This document shows, in pieces, positions 55,392-64,000 of a stretch of DNA of 64,000 bases. This stretch comes from Rana temporaria (taxonomy: Eukaryota > Chordata > Amphibia > Anura > Ranidae): contig NC_053491.1 of assembly GCF_905171775.1 (NCBI RefSeq), positions 337,459,841-337,523,840 on the forward strand, in the 5' to 3' direction. The notes under the pieces were generated by a model that made no database searches, was not told the origin of the DNA, and saw nothing but the letters and a program-made list of their open reading frames with translations. Made by a program: the position numbers and the translations under genes. Every line of letters starts with the position of its first letter. Within the stretch, counting starts at the first letter, position 1.

Positions 55392-58300
55392 CTGTGAATT
55401 AAAAAAGGAATTGAATTTAAACAAGAAAAACTTTAGAAATGTAAATGCATTATAGGGCCTGTTCTATTATATTCTACATATCTAGCAGCAAGGAAATTAT
55501 AGAATAGATAGATAATTGTTAGAATAGAGTGTGGAGTAGATTTATGGCCCTCCTACCTGGATCCTTAAGCTTGGAGGTCATATCTTCCACCGTGGTAACC
55601 TCTTGTTCTTCTGGGGAGTGGATCACCAGTACAGTGCTCCCCAACACACTGAGTGCACACCCCAACTTTCCCAAGAGGTTCAAGTGTTCCCCCAGCAAAT
55701 AAGATGACATGACAGCACTGGAAAAGGACAATAAGTGAAGTTAACATTAAAATGATGTTGTCATCTCAGCTAGTTAGTAGTGAGCCTTTGCCCTATGAAA
55801 GGCAATTACCTGATCAGCACACTGAGGGCCCCCAGTGGTGTAACAATGGTTGCCGGCGCAAAGGCATAAGCAGCAAAATTGGCAACTTCTCCACCTCCCA
55901 CTGCAAAAATAAAAAAATATATGCAAAAGTGAACATAACTTAAAGATACAAAATGCAATACACCAGTAGCAGTACCAGACAGAAGAAGGCCACAATGCCA
56001 GGGAAAGACCTACATGAATTACCCTATGAAAATATCAGAAAATGCTAAAGCTGGAACATTCTTTATTGGTCCATTAAGACTGAACCCAGTATACATAAAA
56101 CCTTGGTTTTATCTTGTAGTGAAATAGTAAGGTGTACCCTATGTTTATAGGGTCTTTCACCCTAGCAAACCACTGTCTATATTGGTTGGTTAGTTATCTA
56201 TGGCCAATAGGTTTTTCTTGTACGGTATCACAGTAGTATGGACCATAAGATTTAGATTTTAAACAAAACCATATTCTAGCTGAAAACTTTGTTTAGATGA
56301 CATTTTGCATGCCTGTTTGAGAATGGGGGGGGGGGAATACACTTACTTGTTAAAAGTCCAGCCCACCACAGCCAGTCCTTCAGGTACCCATGTCCACCAG
56401 CACCTATAAAAATAAAATAATAATTATTATTAGACAAAAAGGCAATGTGACAAACCTTCAACACTGCTTGTACATACATTTTTCCATCTCTGGATTAAGT
56501 GCAAGTAAAGTAAAACCGTTTTTTTTTTTTTCAGTTCTAGATAGAGTTGACTTAAGGGGGAGCTTAAAATTTCTGCCAGAGTATTTTTGCCGCCAGTGTC
56601 ACACCATGGAGATTTCTCTTTGTCCTTTTCCAAAAAGACACAACAGAAAATCTCTCCAAGTGAAGTGAATTGAATTCCCAGCTTAGAGAGTTGCCTTAAA
56701 GCGGGGGTTCACCCAAAAATAAATTTTTAACATTACATTCAGCCGAGTTGTCCTAATGACAATCGGCTGTTTTTTTTCCCTGTACATACCGTATTTTCAC
56801 CGCCGCTTCCGGGTATGTCTTCTGCGGGACTGGGCGTTCCCAATTGATTGACAGGCTTCCGACCGTCGCATAATGCGCGTCACGAGTTGCCGAACGTCGG
56901 TGCAGCTCTATACGGCGCATGCGCACCGACGGTTGGCTTCTTTCGGCAACTCGCGACGGTCGGAAGCCTGTCAATCAATTAGGAACGCCCAGTCCTGCAG
57001 AAGACATACCCGGAAGCAGCGGTGAAAATACGGTATGTACGGGATAAAAAAAAAAAAAAAACAGCCGATTGTCATTAGGACAACTCGGCTGAATGCAATG
57101 TTAAAAATTTATTTTTTGGGTGAACCTCCGCTTTAAGAAAAGGTGTTGCCATTGGAGCATTTTATCTCACCTCTTGCTCCAAGTACTCAAACTTTTCAGG
57201 ATTTCACCTTTTTGTACCAGAGACAATGACAAGACAAATAGAGAGGGCACGTCTCCACAGCGGGATAAAGACAGCAATAAAAATGTGACAAAAAGGGCCA
57301 AACCTTTTTCCTGCTCTCTGCAAAACCCCTGTATTTAATTTTTGTTGTTGTCCGTGTCCGATCAAGAGAGACTTTCCACCAAGGGAAATCTTAGCCAGCT
57401 TTCACCGAAACAATTTTTCCCTTCGATTCCCATTTTGATGATAACCCCAAAATGTTTCACTTTCTGTTCTAGCAAAATAGCTACCAGAAAGTAAATATAC
57501 AGTATAATCTATAACCAAACAAGCAAAATTTCTAGCTCAACTCACCAAATTGTCCTCACAGGTCGCAATAAAAACAGGGCTTTAGTTTTCAAATACATGC
57601 ATAAGCTGCAGAGGCCACGACAAGGCACCCCAGTGATATCAGCAGTCTTAACTTTATAACATTTTGAGAGCCTCCATAGTAGGAGCACATACTGTATATA
57701 ATAAGTGGATAAATTGATGGCAGGTATGCCTGGAGGGAGCCCAACCCTCAAAAGGAATAGGGGCACGCACTGGACACCCAGCAAATTGCACAATGGCAGC
57801 GAAGGTGTCCAGTGCGCCCCCTCACCAAAAAACCAACAGTACAAACAAATGGCAACTGTACTGGCCTTAACAACAAAAGAGCACATGGAAGGATAATGCA
57901 CGTCAAACAAGAAAAGTTCCCAGCTCAACCTACCAACCAGCCATAAATCTAATTCTCTTGTCTAGCAGTTTACGTTAAAACAGGGGTTTCGTTTGCACAT
58001 ATGAGAAAGGTAAATGTCAGGCCCAAAAGAAATGAAAAAATAAAAAAATTTGGAAGTAGCATTTTGTTACATAAAGATTTTACTAACATAAATATGCATG
58101 TAACCAGTCACAAAGATCTGTGGTGATGGGTCACCAAAATATAAAAAGAGGTTATGGTCCACATCATTGAAGACCAGCCTTGAAAAAGGAGAGAAACCCC
58201 CCCCCCCCCCCATCCATTAGCATTGCGTTTTCCTACCTGCCCGTGTCCTGCCCTGCTCAGATAGATGCAAAAGCCCCTTTTTCTTCAGAATGACACTGCC

Positions 58301-58482
58301 GCCAATCAGAAAGCTAGAAAACACAGCAAGTGCCAGGCCAATAAGGAATTCAGAATTGGTCTTGCTTGATGCAACGCTTGCACCAAAGGTCAGGTTTTGG
58401 TAAGTACAGTTAGACAGGTCAGCTTCATTCAGAATCTGGCAGACCACTTGGCGTGAGAGGCAGGTGAGCGTCACCAAGGTCC
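54748..58482 (-). CDS. nipal4: NIPA-like magnesium transporter, last five coding exons (probable NIPAL4)
   Basis: Coding exons on the minus strand are 58482-58237, 56403-56347, 55900-55810, 55717-55557 and 55391-54748. All are bounded by GT-AG and join in phase. NIPA proteins are multi-pass membrane transporters of Mg2+ and related cations. In order: an extracellular segment with two N-glycosylation sequons (NCT, NLT); a first membrane helix ending GGSVILKKKGLL; WLWWAGLL; the family signature GEVANFAAYAFAPATIVTPLGAL; SAVMSSYLL; LGCALSVLGSTVLVIHSPEE; then about five more helices (SVKGLGIAVKGL, FPIYYVLFTTVVITTS and ILGVFMLHAF lie among them). A cytoplasmic tail ends PKVFVIYT. The 5' exon with the start codon was not found up to the window edge. 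NIPAL4 rather than NIPAL1-3 is chosen from the neighbouring genes and is less certain than the family. Confidence 0.85.
55557..55717 (-). CDS. nipal4: nipal4 coding exon (SAVMSSYLLGEHL...)
   Basis: The acceptor is CCTTTTCCAG before 55717 and the donor CCAG|GTAGG after 55557. It encodes a helix and VIHSPEEQEVTTVEDM...KDP. Confidence 0.9.
55810..55900 (-). CDS. nipal4: nipal4 coding exon (family signature)
   Basis: The acceptor is TTTTTGCAG before 55900 and the donor TCAG|GTAATT after 55810. It carries GGGEVANFAAYAFAPAT, the most conserved stretch of the NIPA family. Confidence 0.9.
56347..56403 (-). CDS. nipal4: nipal4 57-nt coding exon
   Basis: The acceptor is TTTTTATAG before 56403 and the donor ACAA|GTAAGT after 56347. 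It encodes AGGHGYLKDWLWWAGLLT. Phases match both neighbours. Confidence 0.9.
56696..57136. mobile_element. TTAA-type palindromic MITE (copy C) in a nipal4 intron
   Basis: TTAAAGCGGGGGTTCACCC and GGGTGAACCTCCGCTTTAA with TTAA ends. Arms nearly complementary; the donor position is GTATGT here. Confidence 0.85.
57140..58236 (-). other. nipal4 intron, diverged direct repeats
   Basis: CAGCTCAAC..ACCAA and ..AAACAGGG.TTT.GTTT sequences recur at about 57529-57600 and 57921-58003. No further exon was seen. A run of C lies at about 58199-58210. Confidence 0.4.
58237..58482 (-). CDS. nipal4: nipal4 most upstream coding exon seen
   Basis: The acceptor is CTTTGCAG before 58482 and the donor GCAG|GTAGG after 58237. 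It encodes CLSRQVVCQILNEADLSNC, the two sequons, the first helix and LKKKGLLHLSEQGRTRAG. Confidence 0.88.
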
Positions 58483-59030
58483 CTGCAAAGAAAAGACAAT
58501 AAATGATTACTCATAAAATGACTAACATTCCACAACAATACAATGACTGCATACCTTTACACAGATTTTACTAGTATTTCATACATTAGCATTGAGCATT
58601 TCTGAGGCACTCACAACCGATAAAACCATCAAATACCAGTCACAGAGAAGCTTCCAACCCAATGTTCCTACAATAGTCATATACACCTATCCTATGGCAA
58701 CATTGGGTTACCTGCAGGTCGGCAGCTCTGCGACGGATAATGTATTATGTACTTCTGCCTGTAGGGGGTGCACGCTGCCGGCATGCCACTTCTGCTGCGA
58801 TTATTCACATTAGAAGCCAATCTGCGGATGCCAGGCACTCGATATCCACTGGCTCCTGCTGATTGTCTGGCACAGACTCAGAATGGAGCTCTACCTATGC
58901 AAACAAGGCAGATCTCTGTTCTGACAGGGGGCAGGGAGGGATGGATTTTGTGGACTAAAATCCATCTCTTCCCCTAGTAAAAGCAGCATATTCAGACACT
59001 AAAAACACTGGCTAAAAACAGTTAACCCTT
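58483..59030 (-). other. Sequence upstream of the first nipal4 exon seen
   Basis: No start-codon exon with a suitable donor was identified. This is probably intron. Confidence 0.4.
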
Positions 59031-59856
59031 TAACCACTTGCCTACTGGGCACTTTCCCCCCCCTTCTTGCCAAAGCAATTTTTCAGCTTTCTGCGCTGTC
59101 ACAATTTGAATGACAATTGCGCAGTCATGCAACACTGTACCCAAATGAAATTTTTATAATTTTTTCCCCACAAATAGAGCTTTTCTATTGGTGGCATTTT
59201 ATCACCTCTCTGATTTTTATTTATTGCACTATAAACAAAAGAAGAGGGACAAGTTTAAAAAAAAAAAAAAAAAAATAAAAAAAAATCGCAATAAGCGTTT
59301 ATTGGTTTGCGCAAAAGTTATAGGGGATACATTTGTAGCTTCTTTTTTTTTTACTAGTAATGGGGGCGATCAGCGATTTTTATCGTGACTGCGATATTGC
59401 GGCGGACACTGACACATTTTTGGGACCACATTTCTACAGCAATCCCTGCTATAAAAATGCATTGATTACTGTATAAATGTGACTGGCAGGGAAGGGGTTA
59501 ACACTAGGGGGCGAGGAAGGGTGTCAATGTATTCCCTAATAAGTAATTCTTACTGTGGGGGGAGGGGGAGCGACTGGGGGAGGTGACCGATGGTTGTCCC
59601 TATGTACAAGGAACACACCATCGGTCCCCTCTCCCTGACAGGACGTGGATCGGTGTGTTTACACAAATCGATCCATAGTCCTGCTCAGTTACTGGGCCAA
59701 ACGCGGCCGCCAGGCACGCGCATCGGGTCCCCAGTGACGGGGCGCAGGCACGCCCCCTAGTGGCTTAAAAGGGCGCAACGTCATATGACGTCCACCCAGA
59801 ACAATGGGGTCTGCCTCCCGCCGTCATTTGACGGCGGGCGGTAGATAAGTGGTTAA
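59031..59856. mobile_element. TTAACCACTT-family element
   Basis: TTAACCACTTGCCTACTGGG at the left and AAGTGGTTAA at the right, TTAA at both ends. The central palindrome (about 59641-59681) has decayed. A further fragment follows to about 59980. Confidence 0.8.
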
Positions 59857-59994
59857 TTACCCTAAATGTTTAACCCCATCCCAGCCAGTGTAATTAGTAC
59901 AGAGGCAGTGCATATTTCTAGCACTGATCACTGTAGTAGTGTCGGCGTCCGATTGTCCACCGCAATATCGCAGTTCCACTAGAAGGCTTGGTTC

Positions 59995-60464
59995 TTAAAG
60001 TGGAGGTTCACCCAAAAAATACATTTTTAACATTAGATTGAGGCTAATTACTGGAGGCAGAATCGGGTGTTTTGTTTAAAATCAATACAGTACTTACCAT
60101 TTTAGAGATAGATGTTCTCCGCCGCTTCCGGGTATGGGCTGTGGGACTGGGCGTTCCCATTTGATTGACAGCCTTCCAACCATCGCATACAGCGCATCAC
60201 CAGTTTCCAAAAGTAGCCGAACGTCGGTGCGCAGGCGCCGTATAGAGCCGCACAAACGTTCGGCAACTCGTGACACGCTGTATGCGACCGTCAATCAAAT
60301 AGGAACGCCCAGTCCCGAAGATCATACCCGGAAGCGGCGGAAAACATCTCTCTCTAAAACGGTAAGTACTGCATTGATTTAAAAAAAAACACCCGATTCT
60401 GCCTCCAGTAATTAGCCTCAATCTAATGTTAAAAAAAAAAATTCCGGGTGGACCCCCGCTTTAA
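59995..60464. mobile_element. TTAA-type palindromic MITE (copy D)
   Basis: TTAAAGTGGAGGTTCACCC and GGGTGGACCCCCGCTTTAA. AACG|GTAAGTAC at 60362. Same arm sequence (GATTGACAG, GGGCGTTCCCA, CGCTTCCGGGTATG) as copies A-C. Confidence 0.85.
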
Positions 60465-60699
60465 CTCAATGTGGAGTGGCTCACAGCAGGGGTCCGTTGT
60501 GTGTCCCTGTTCACGGGTTCATGTCCGATTTTGGCCCAAATTCTTACCCAAATGGACCAGAAGATGCACAGGACTGTGCAATTCGCTCTGCAGCCATCCC
60601 GGAGATCTGTGAACCAGATTCATAGAGAGCCGGTCACAGGCTCCTGACATGCGCATTGAATGTGGGCATCTAAAATTGTAATAGTGTGAACCCAGCCTT
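60465..60699. mobile_element. GTGTGAACCCAGCCTT MITE, left end worn
   Basis: The right end GTGTGAACCCAGCCTTA is clear. The interior GCAGGGGTCCGTTGTG and GCCGGTCACAGGCTCCTG match 10166-10413. Confidence 0.6.
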
Positions 60700-60844
60700 A
60701 GTCACTGATTGCCACCATTACTAGTATGAAAAAAAAAAAAAAAAGTAGCAGAATACAACCAGTCAGGTTATGAAAAAGGGAAAGAAGGATCCAAATGCAA
60801 TCACTCACACTCTCTGACTCCATACTGGTCACTAAAAGTTCAAC

Positions 60845-61135
60845 ATGGCACCTCATGGCAAAGAACTCTGAGGATCTGAAAAGAAGCATTGTTGCTCTAC
60901 ATAAAGATGGCCTAGGCTATAAGAAGATTGCCACAAGACCCTGAAACCAAGCTGTAGCCTGGTGGCCAAGACCATGTCAGTGCTTAGACCATATGCCGCA
61001 CACTGCATCAAATTGCTGTGCATTGCTGTCGTCCCAGAATGATGCACAAGAAAGCCCGCAAAACAGTTTGCAAAAACAGTTTGCTGAAGGCAAGCAGACT
61101 AAGGACATGGATTACTGGAACCATGTCCTTTTTTT
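60845..61135 (+). pseudogene. Tc1-like transposase remnant
   Basis: It reads KNSEDLKRSIVALHKDGLGYKKIA, matching the helix-turn-helix start of Tc1 transposases, then stops and frameshifts. The later QESPQNSLQKQF and MDYWNHVLF are degraded. Only an N-terminal relic remains. An A run lies at 61231-61256. Confidence 0.6.
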
Positions 61136-61609
61136 TTTACGGATGGGACACAAATAAGAAACTACTAGGGGGTCTTAAGTCCAAATCTATGTTCAAACTG
61201 AATTTCAGCCATTTAGGAGGTTCACCTACAAAAAAAAAAAAAAAAAAAAAAAAAAAGGAGTTCAGGTGAACCCTGCACAGTTTTTTGTTTTGTATAGACC
61301 AGACTCTCACCTAGAATAATGGTCTCACCTAGAATCTGGTATAGATGAAGGAAAATGCCTGGTATAGATGAAGGAAATGCCAAGTAAACGGCCAGGTGCT
61401 GTCATTTACAGCAAAGAGATTTTTTATTTTTTTTTAAAGTAAAGCGTATTGCTGTATACAAGAGTATTGTTTATCCACTAGACATGTGTACTGCTGAAAA
61501 ACGCATTCATTTTATAGTTTTTTTAGCTTTTTTCAGAAATCCGAAAATGTAAAAATTCGGAACGAATTTGTGAAAATTAGATGAAAAACGAATTTGGAAC
61601 TAAAAGGAA

Positions 61610-61990
61610 TTGCACATGTCTATTATGCGCATAAGAACAGAGAAAATGGCCAAAATGTATGTGGACTGCATGAGCGTTCAAGCCTCAACAGAAAGCTTAA
61701 TAAAAAAAGAGGAGACAAGAAGACTGCATATGTGTGACCATGTGAAAGTTATGCTGAAGATCATAGAGCAGCTACAGACATCAAAAGATAACCATATTGT
61801 TGCTCTGCTCCTCTGCAGCCTTCCAGAGACATATACGGCTCTTATTAAGGCTTTAGAAACCAGACCCAAGCAGGAGCTGACACTGGAATATGTCAAAGGC
61901 AAATGAAATCAATGAATATGACAGAAGGCAAGAAAATACATGCCATAATGACAAAGCTCTTAAGATGTACAAAGGCACAAAGCACAACAA
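61610..61990 (+). pseudogene. Ty1/copia-type gag remnant
   Basis: The segment HVKVMLKIIEQLQ, LLCSLPETYTALIKALE and ELTLEYVKGK has the pattern of copia gag (UBN2-like) proteins. After a frameshift it continues EYDRRQE. No zinc knuckle, protease or RT follows. Confidence 0.6.
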
Positions 61991-62156
61991 AGAAAGCACA
62001 GCCTGTTTCGCTGTAATAGGACCGGTGGACTTTTTAAAGTAATTCAGACGCAGACGGGTACTGTGGAGGGCTGTGCAGCATCCAGAATAAACAAATATTG
62101 ATGCTTTCTTAAATGTTGATGTAAATAAAAAATTTATTCTTTAGAAATTGCATTAA

Positions 62157-62196
62157 AACTCCTGAGGAAGCATTTCCACGCGCAACATGTTGAGTT
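62157..62196 (+). ncRNA. Hammerhead-like motif, second locus
   Basis: AACTC (62157-62161) pairs perfectly with GAGTT (62192-62196) around CTGAGGA (62162-62168), AGC...GCGCAAC and GTT. The layout equals that at 16904-16945 but stem I is different. GAAA reads GCAA, so it is probably inactive. Confidence 0.35.
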
Positions 62197-62258
62197 AAGC
62201 AGTATGCGACACACCGCTTTGGTTAATAATTCAACTACTAGTATACTCTAGTACAGAC

Positions 62259-62580
62259 CTGGGCAAACTACGGCCCGCGGGCCGTATACGGCCCGGCGGA
62301 CCTTTTAATCCGGCCCCCCCGCCGCCGAAATCCGCTGCCACGTTAATCACCGCGGCGGGGAACATTACAGACAGCGTTCGTTTGAACAGCTGTTTTCCCC
62401 TCCGCGCATAGACACTCCCCCTTGGACGGATCTGTCCAATCGCGAGCAAGGGGGAGTCACATAGACACTCCTCCTTGCTCGCGATTGGACAGATCCGTCC
62501 AAGGGGGAGTGTCTATGCGCAGCGGGGAAAACAGCTGTTCAAACGAACGATGTCTGTAATGTTCCCCGCCGCGGTGATAA
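62259..62580. mobile_element. hAT-like element, one end recognised, with long palindrome
   Basis: CAGACCTGGGCAAACTACGG followed by CCCGCGGGCC is a hAT-type end. Arms of about 110 bp (ACACTCCCCCTTGGACGGAT and inverse) are centred near 62462. The opposite end was not found. Confidence 0.55.
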
Positions 62581-63183
62581 CAGTAGGCAGGGACGGTACA
62601 AGGCAGGGGCGGGAGGGGCGAGTGCTCCGGGCACTACCATTTAGTGCAGGAGGGGGGCGCGATCAGCCAGTGTGTCACTCACTGTCACAGCGCGGGGCCA
62701 CGGGCAGCGGCACTTTACACATTGTGTGCCGACTGCCTGGCTGCCGAGTGCGCTCCTGGCTCCCTTTCCTCCTGTCACTTTGTGTGCTTGTCGCTCCCCC
62801 CCCCTATTCAGTTGGTCGTGTCGGTTCATTTCAGCGGCGTGCGCCGCGTGACGTCACACCGGAGGCGAGGTCACGAGGTGAGAGAGGGAGGACTCGTCTC
62901 TGCGCGGTAAGCCGTGTGTCTGTCGGCGCTTGCAAGAAGGACAAGTCACGAGGAGCCTCCTCAGCCTGCCAGTGCCTAGTGCTGTCTGCAAGCAACAGAA
63001 GACTGAATTAGTCAGTGTAAAGAAAACACTCCTTAAATAATGAAATTACTGTATTGGGGAGGCGGACTGAGGTGAGGTGACCATCATTTTTTTTAATAAA
63101 TAAATGGCAGTTTAAAAAAAAAAAAAAAATTGTGTTATTTTTAGCCACGTTCGCCGTCTCGGACTAAAAAAAAAACATTAATC

Positions 63184-63683
63184 GCAGCCACTGTGCCATC
63201 AATTGTCGCCACTGTGCCCATCACACGCAGCCACTTGTGCCAACACATGCAGCCACTTGTGCCAACACACGCAGCCACTTGTGCCACCATAAATTGTCGC
63301 CACTGTGCCCATCACACGCAGCCACTGTGCCATCAATTGTCGCCACTGTGCCCATCAAACGCAGCCACTGTGCCAATCACACGCAGCCACTGTGCAATCA
63401 ATTGTTGCCACTGTTCCCAAACGCAGCCACTGTGCCCATCACACGCAGCCACTGTGCCCATCACACGCAGCCACTGTGCCCATCACACGCAGCCACTGTG
63501 CCCATCACACGCAGCCACTGTGCCCATCACACGCAGCCACTGTGCCCATCAAACGCAGCCACTGTGCCCATCAAACGCAGCCACTGTGCCCATCACACGC
63601 AGCCACTGTGCCATCAATTGTCACCACTGTGCCCATCAAACGCATCCACTGTGCCCATCACATGCAGCCACTGTTTAATCAAT
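63184..63683. repeat. 22-bp minisatellite (GCAGCCACTGTGCCCATCACAC)
   Basis: About 20 units alternate CATCACACGC, CATCAAACGC and ATCAATTGTCGC variants. Stop-free frames through it are artefacts. Confidence 0.9.
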
Positions 63684-63707
63684 TGTTATTGATTAAACAG
63701 TGGCTGC
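63664..63707. repeat. Perfect 20-bp-arm palindrome between two minisatellites
   Basis: GCAGCCACTGTTTAATCAAT, loop TGTT, then the exact complement. The left arm is a unit of the first array. Confidence 0.9.
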
Positions 63708-63709
63708 CT

Positions 63710-63925
63710 GTCCCCAGCGTCTGTCCCCCTCCTGTGCCATGTCCCCAGCGTCTGTCCCCCTCCTGTGCCATGTCCCCAGCGTCTGTCCCCCTCCTGTGCC
63801 ATGTCCCCAGCGTCTGTCCCCCTCCTGTGCCATGTCCCCAGCGTCTGTCCCCCTCCTGTGCCATGTCCCCAGCCTCTGTCCCCCTCCTGTGTCATGTCCC
63901 CAGCATCTGTCCCCCTCCTGTGCCA
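63710..63925. repeat. About 31-bp minisatellite (CCCCAGCGTCTGTCCCCCTC)
   Basis: About seven near-identical units of TGTCCCCAGCGTCTGTCC and CCCTCCTGTGCCA. Confidence 0.9.
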
Positions 63926-64000
63926 TGTCTATAACAAGTACTCGTACCAGTTGTCCAACGATGATATTTAGTGCATTTTATAAAGAAATACAATTGATTT

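Noticed and set aside
58592..58977. Candidate first exon of NIPAL4 or a small gene
   Set aside because: Only short + strand frames; on - no ATG-led frame with a matching phase and donor to join the exon ending at 58237.
63184..63683. Possible CRISPR-like array with about 22-bp periodicity
   Set aside because: Units are contiguous tandem repeats without unique spacers, in a vertebrate genome.
63193..63934. Frames of 150-209 codons rich in Cys, His and Pro
   Set aside because: Translations of the two terminal minisatellites; not zinc-finger proteins.

Overview
The window looks like a stretch of a large, repeat-rich vertebrate genome, most likely an anuran and probably a ranid frog. That placement is an inference. 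It rests on split genes with GT-AG introns whose proteins read as vertebrate, and on dense layers of inverted-repeat DNA transposons (TTAACCACTT, TTAAAG...GTTCACCC and GTACACACGA families) that I associate with frogs. No bacterial gene, rRNA, tRNA or CRISPR array was seen.

Three host genes can be read. (1) About 6.1-7.7 kb, + strand: the last two coding exons of a proline-rich protein, tentatively the cytoplasmic tail of ADAM19. (2) 32.6-46.4 kb, + strand: a complete six-exon THG1L gene (tRNA-His guanylyltransferase), 290 codons from an upstream ATG that would add a mitochondrial presequence, or 268 from the conserved MAKSKF start. (3) 54.7-58.5 kb, - strand: the last five coding exons of a NIPA-like magnesium transporter, probably NIPAL4. 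Its 5' end lies beyond what I could find. If the first and third calls hold, THG1L sits between ADAM19 and NIPAL4, which differs from the human order as I recall it.

The rest is mostly mobile DNA. 0-2.7 kb: the 5' end of a DIRS-like tyrosine-recombinase retrotransposon on the - strand, with a spliced gag-like ORF, the start of ORF2 and a CRE/NRF-1-like promoter region. 2.7-19 kb: inverted-repeat MITEs and hAT elements around the ADAM19-like exons, plus a foldback at 16.4-17.1 kb carrying hammerhead-ribozyme-like motifs. 19.4-22.7 kb: a dead Tc1/mariner (IS630-type) element. 24.5-30.8 kb: an L1 split by a nearly intact, opposite-strand L2/CR1-like element and by a TTAA-flanked MITE. 31-32.2 kb: a minisatellite and a hAT element next to the THG1L promoter. 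THG1L introns hold many MITEs, including a 1.84-kb hAT element filled with a minisatellite. 48.7-52.2 kb: a broken L2-like retrotransposon. 59-64 kb: MITEs, a Tc1 remnant, a copia-type gag remnant, a second hammerhead-like motif and two minisatellites.

There is no operon-like cooperation between genes. The main themes are nested insertion history, transposons carrying splice donors and promoter motifs, and self-complementary families whose hairpins seem to be maintained. Exon boundaries were fixed by reading frame and splice consensus. All family names come from recognition by eye, not database search.
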